From: Alteribacillus persepolensis
Lineage (GTDB): Bacteria; Bacillota; Bacilli; Bacillales; Marinococcaceae
DNA: 64,000 nucleotides
Assembly (NCBI RefSeq): GCF_900099605.1
Contig: NZ_FNDK01000009.1
Span: 1 to 64,000, forward strand
Direction: 5' to 3'
Part shown: positions 62,706 through 64,000 of the stretch, piece after piece
Layout: every line of letters begins with the position of its first letter
Position numbering within the stretch: the stretch's first letter is position 1
Notes under the pieces: generated by a model
Told to the model about the DNA's origin: nothing
Databases searched by the model: none
What the model saw: only the letters and a program-made list of their open reading frames with translations
Position numbers and translations under genes: made by a program

Positions 62706-63200
62706 TTATTGCACTTTTGCCAAGTGGCGCAAGATTTGGTCATGATGGCCAACAACGTGCTGCACAATTAAGTGATCAATTAAGAATGATAATGGCTTCC
62801 CATCAAAATTTGGATTATAGCTTGGTGCTTTAATGTCAAGATCTTCTTCTTTCACTTTTGACAGTGCTGCTTCTACTTTTGGTACTAAGTTTTGCAGATC
62901 TTCTATCACGTCTTCTCTTTTCAATTGATCTACAACGCTTTCTTTTACCGCCACTAAACGGTGTACATGTTCATGATTGCGTCCCCATTTTCCATCAGGC
63001 ACAATTAATAATGCTTCTAGGTCATCGACCCAAAAGTCCACAGCTTCTACAACGTGGGCAGCAATTTGCATGGCAGACCATTCTTTTTCAGAAGGTTTCA
63101 CATAGAGAACGGATTCATCTGTCTTGTTTAGAACTTCAACGATATCAGAAATACCCTGTTTAAATACTTTAATGTTTTCATTCATAGCTGCTGTTGCCAT
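62706..63200 (-). CDS. DinB-superfamily metal-binding protein
   Basis: A 164-residue four-helix bundle of the DinB/YfiT type. The metal-binding histidines lie in MQIAAHVVEAVDFW (about residue 48) and QHVVGHHDQILRHL near the end. In Bacillus such proteins are thiol-S-transferases (bacillithiol-dependent) or damage-induced proteins. AGGAGG precedes ATG at 63200. Monocistronic. Confidence 0.83.
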   Translation of the reverse strand: MATAAMNENIKVFKQGISDIVEVLNKTDESVLYVKPSEKEWSAMQIAAHVVEAVDFWVDDLEALLIVPDGKWGRNHEHVHRLVAVKESVVDQLKREDVIEDLQNLVPKVEAALSKVKEEDLDIKAPSYNPNFDGKPLSFLIDHLIVQHVVGHHDQILRHLAKVQ

Positions 63201-63504
63201 TACAAAGAACCTCCTAAGATTATTGATAGTGGATGCATTCCATCCTCATTATAAATGATATAAGGACAAATTGCATAATAAAATCTCAATTATTCCAATT
63301 CTTCAACAAAAACCAATATATTTCGCATGGAATAAACCTTCCTAGTGCATCACTTTTCCCCTGCTGTCCATTATATAACCTTCCACTAATTCTTTTTCGA
63401 AAAATTTTTTGCTCAGCACTCCCATATAAGAAAAACGGTGGTTGAAAAACCCGCTCAGCCACCGTCCTTGTCACCGCAGACGCTGCTGCTTTAGAACGCA
63501 TCTG

Positions 63505-63632
63505 CTGCAGACGGGACGCTTTCCGCGCGTATGGCCCCATCCTCCTCGAACGGTGCTGAAGTGCATGCCCCGTTTGCGGGATCTTCGTCTCATGCTATTC
63601 CCGCAGGAGTCGCCCGTATTCCGCTCTGCTTC
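63505..63632. repeat. Second full copy of the ACTCCTGCGG intergenic repeat
   Basis: Inverted with respect to the copy at 290-390: GACGCTTTCCGCG begins it and ATTCCCGCAGGAGTCGCC ends it, with a shared CCTCCT and GATCTTC-like centre. No gene lies in 63201-63778. Frames there are chance readings of this element. Confidence 0.65.
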
Positions 63633-63696
63633 GGATAGCGTATAGATGAAAACTCTTTAAAATAACAATCAACACATATACTTCCTGTCTTCCAAA

Positions 63697-63740
63697 GAAA
63701 AGCGCAAGCGCCCAGCTGCTCAGGCGTTTGCGCTGGACTA
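63697..63740. repeat. Compact hairpin repeat, family 2
   Basis: AGCGCAAGCGCC (63701-63712) pairs with GGCGTTTGCGCT (63723-63734), one G-U type mismatch, 10-nt loop. It resembles the outer stem of the repeat at 58546-58628. Confidence 0.55.
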
Positions 63741-63778
63741 TGAAAACACCAATCTTTTATACTTTCTCATCTTATAAA

Positions 63779-63818
63779 AAAATCACACGGGAGTGCGATG
63801 CACCATCCCATGTGATTT
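63779..63818 (-). terminator. Terminator directly after rpsN
   Basis: On the minus strand AAATCACATGGGA pairs with TCCCGTGTGATTT, followed by TTTTATAAG. Confidence 0.85.
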
Positions 63819-63860
63819 CGTTTATTCTTTCCCTGTGTGCAGCTTCTAACGCAGGACTTC

Positions 63861-64000
<140 letters not shown>

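Noticed and set aside
63286-63645. Open frames on both strands before rpsN
   Set aside because: They are readings of the ACTCCTGCGG repeat.

Overview
The window comes from a low-G+C Gram-positive chromosome of the Bacillaceae. Genes carry strong AGGAGG-type ribosome binding sites and many GTG/TTG starts. The regulatory signals are Fur boxes, CcpA cre sites and GntR-FCD operators. Many gene families are typical of Bacillus relatives: YhaPQ, CzcD, a YvbH-like PH protein, DUF5412, DUF2935, a FhuD-type lipoprotein and a C-terminal piece of zinc-type ribosomal protein S14. Species cannot be told from sequence alone; a halophilic or alkaliphilic genus is only a guess. No rRNA, tRNA, CRISPR array or prophage was seen.

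Layout. 0-3.4 kb: a fold-back repeat, a cyclase-family hydrolase and small or membrane-associated proteins. 3.4-11.9 kb: a complete biotin-independent malonate decarboxylase system. It comprises mdcH-A-B-C-DE-G on the minus strand, with MdcD and MdcE fused, a GntR-FCD regulator, and the divergent MadLM malonate transporter. Three GTCGAC-centred operators and a cre site lie at its promoters. 12-17 kb: a DUF2207 protein, membrane proteins and two disordered secreted proteins. 17-25.6 kb: an MFS exporter, a Fur-controlled iron-siderophore uptake operon without its own ATPase, a membrane-anchored beta-propeller protein, an EamA transporter and a CDF metal exporter with Fur-type boxes. 26-31.9 kb: a PH-domain protein, an SDR, a cytochrome P450, an empty 0.8-kb stretch, and a 1.64-kb deletion derivative of an IS1595-type element with two small passenger genes. 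32-45 kb: YhaPQ ABC exporter, CzcD, an amidase, a desaturase/hydroxylase, a B3/B4-domain / LysE / MocR amino-acid module, small membrane genes, an anchored PstS-like protein, a frameshifted Lrp gene and an MBL hydrolase. 46-58.5 kb: an aromatic-acid degradation cluster under a divergent LysR regulator. 58.5-64 kb: repeats, a coat-like protein, an aldehyde dehydrogenase, a C45-type Ntn hydrolase, DinB and the partial rpsN.

The aromatic cluster is the most interesting unit. Read in pathway order, it encodes a BenE-type permease, a two-subunit Rieske dioxygenase, a dihydrodiol dehydrogenase (SDR), a LigB-type extradiol dioxygenase, an ACMSD-like decarboxylase, a ring-fission hydrolase, and the hydratase / aldolase / acylating acetaldehyde dehydrogenase trio. 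This fits attack on benzoate or an alkylbenzoate at positions 2,3 with the carboxyl retained, then 3,4-cleavage, decarboxylation and conversion to pyruvate and acetyl-CoA. A YumC-type reductase and a 43-residue CxxH/CxxC protein lie in the same operon, but no ferredoxin gene does. Two cre sites suggest CcpA control.

The malonate system and the aromatic cluster would both end in acetyl units. Both carry cre sites, so both look like secondary-carbon routes kept off when sugar is present.
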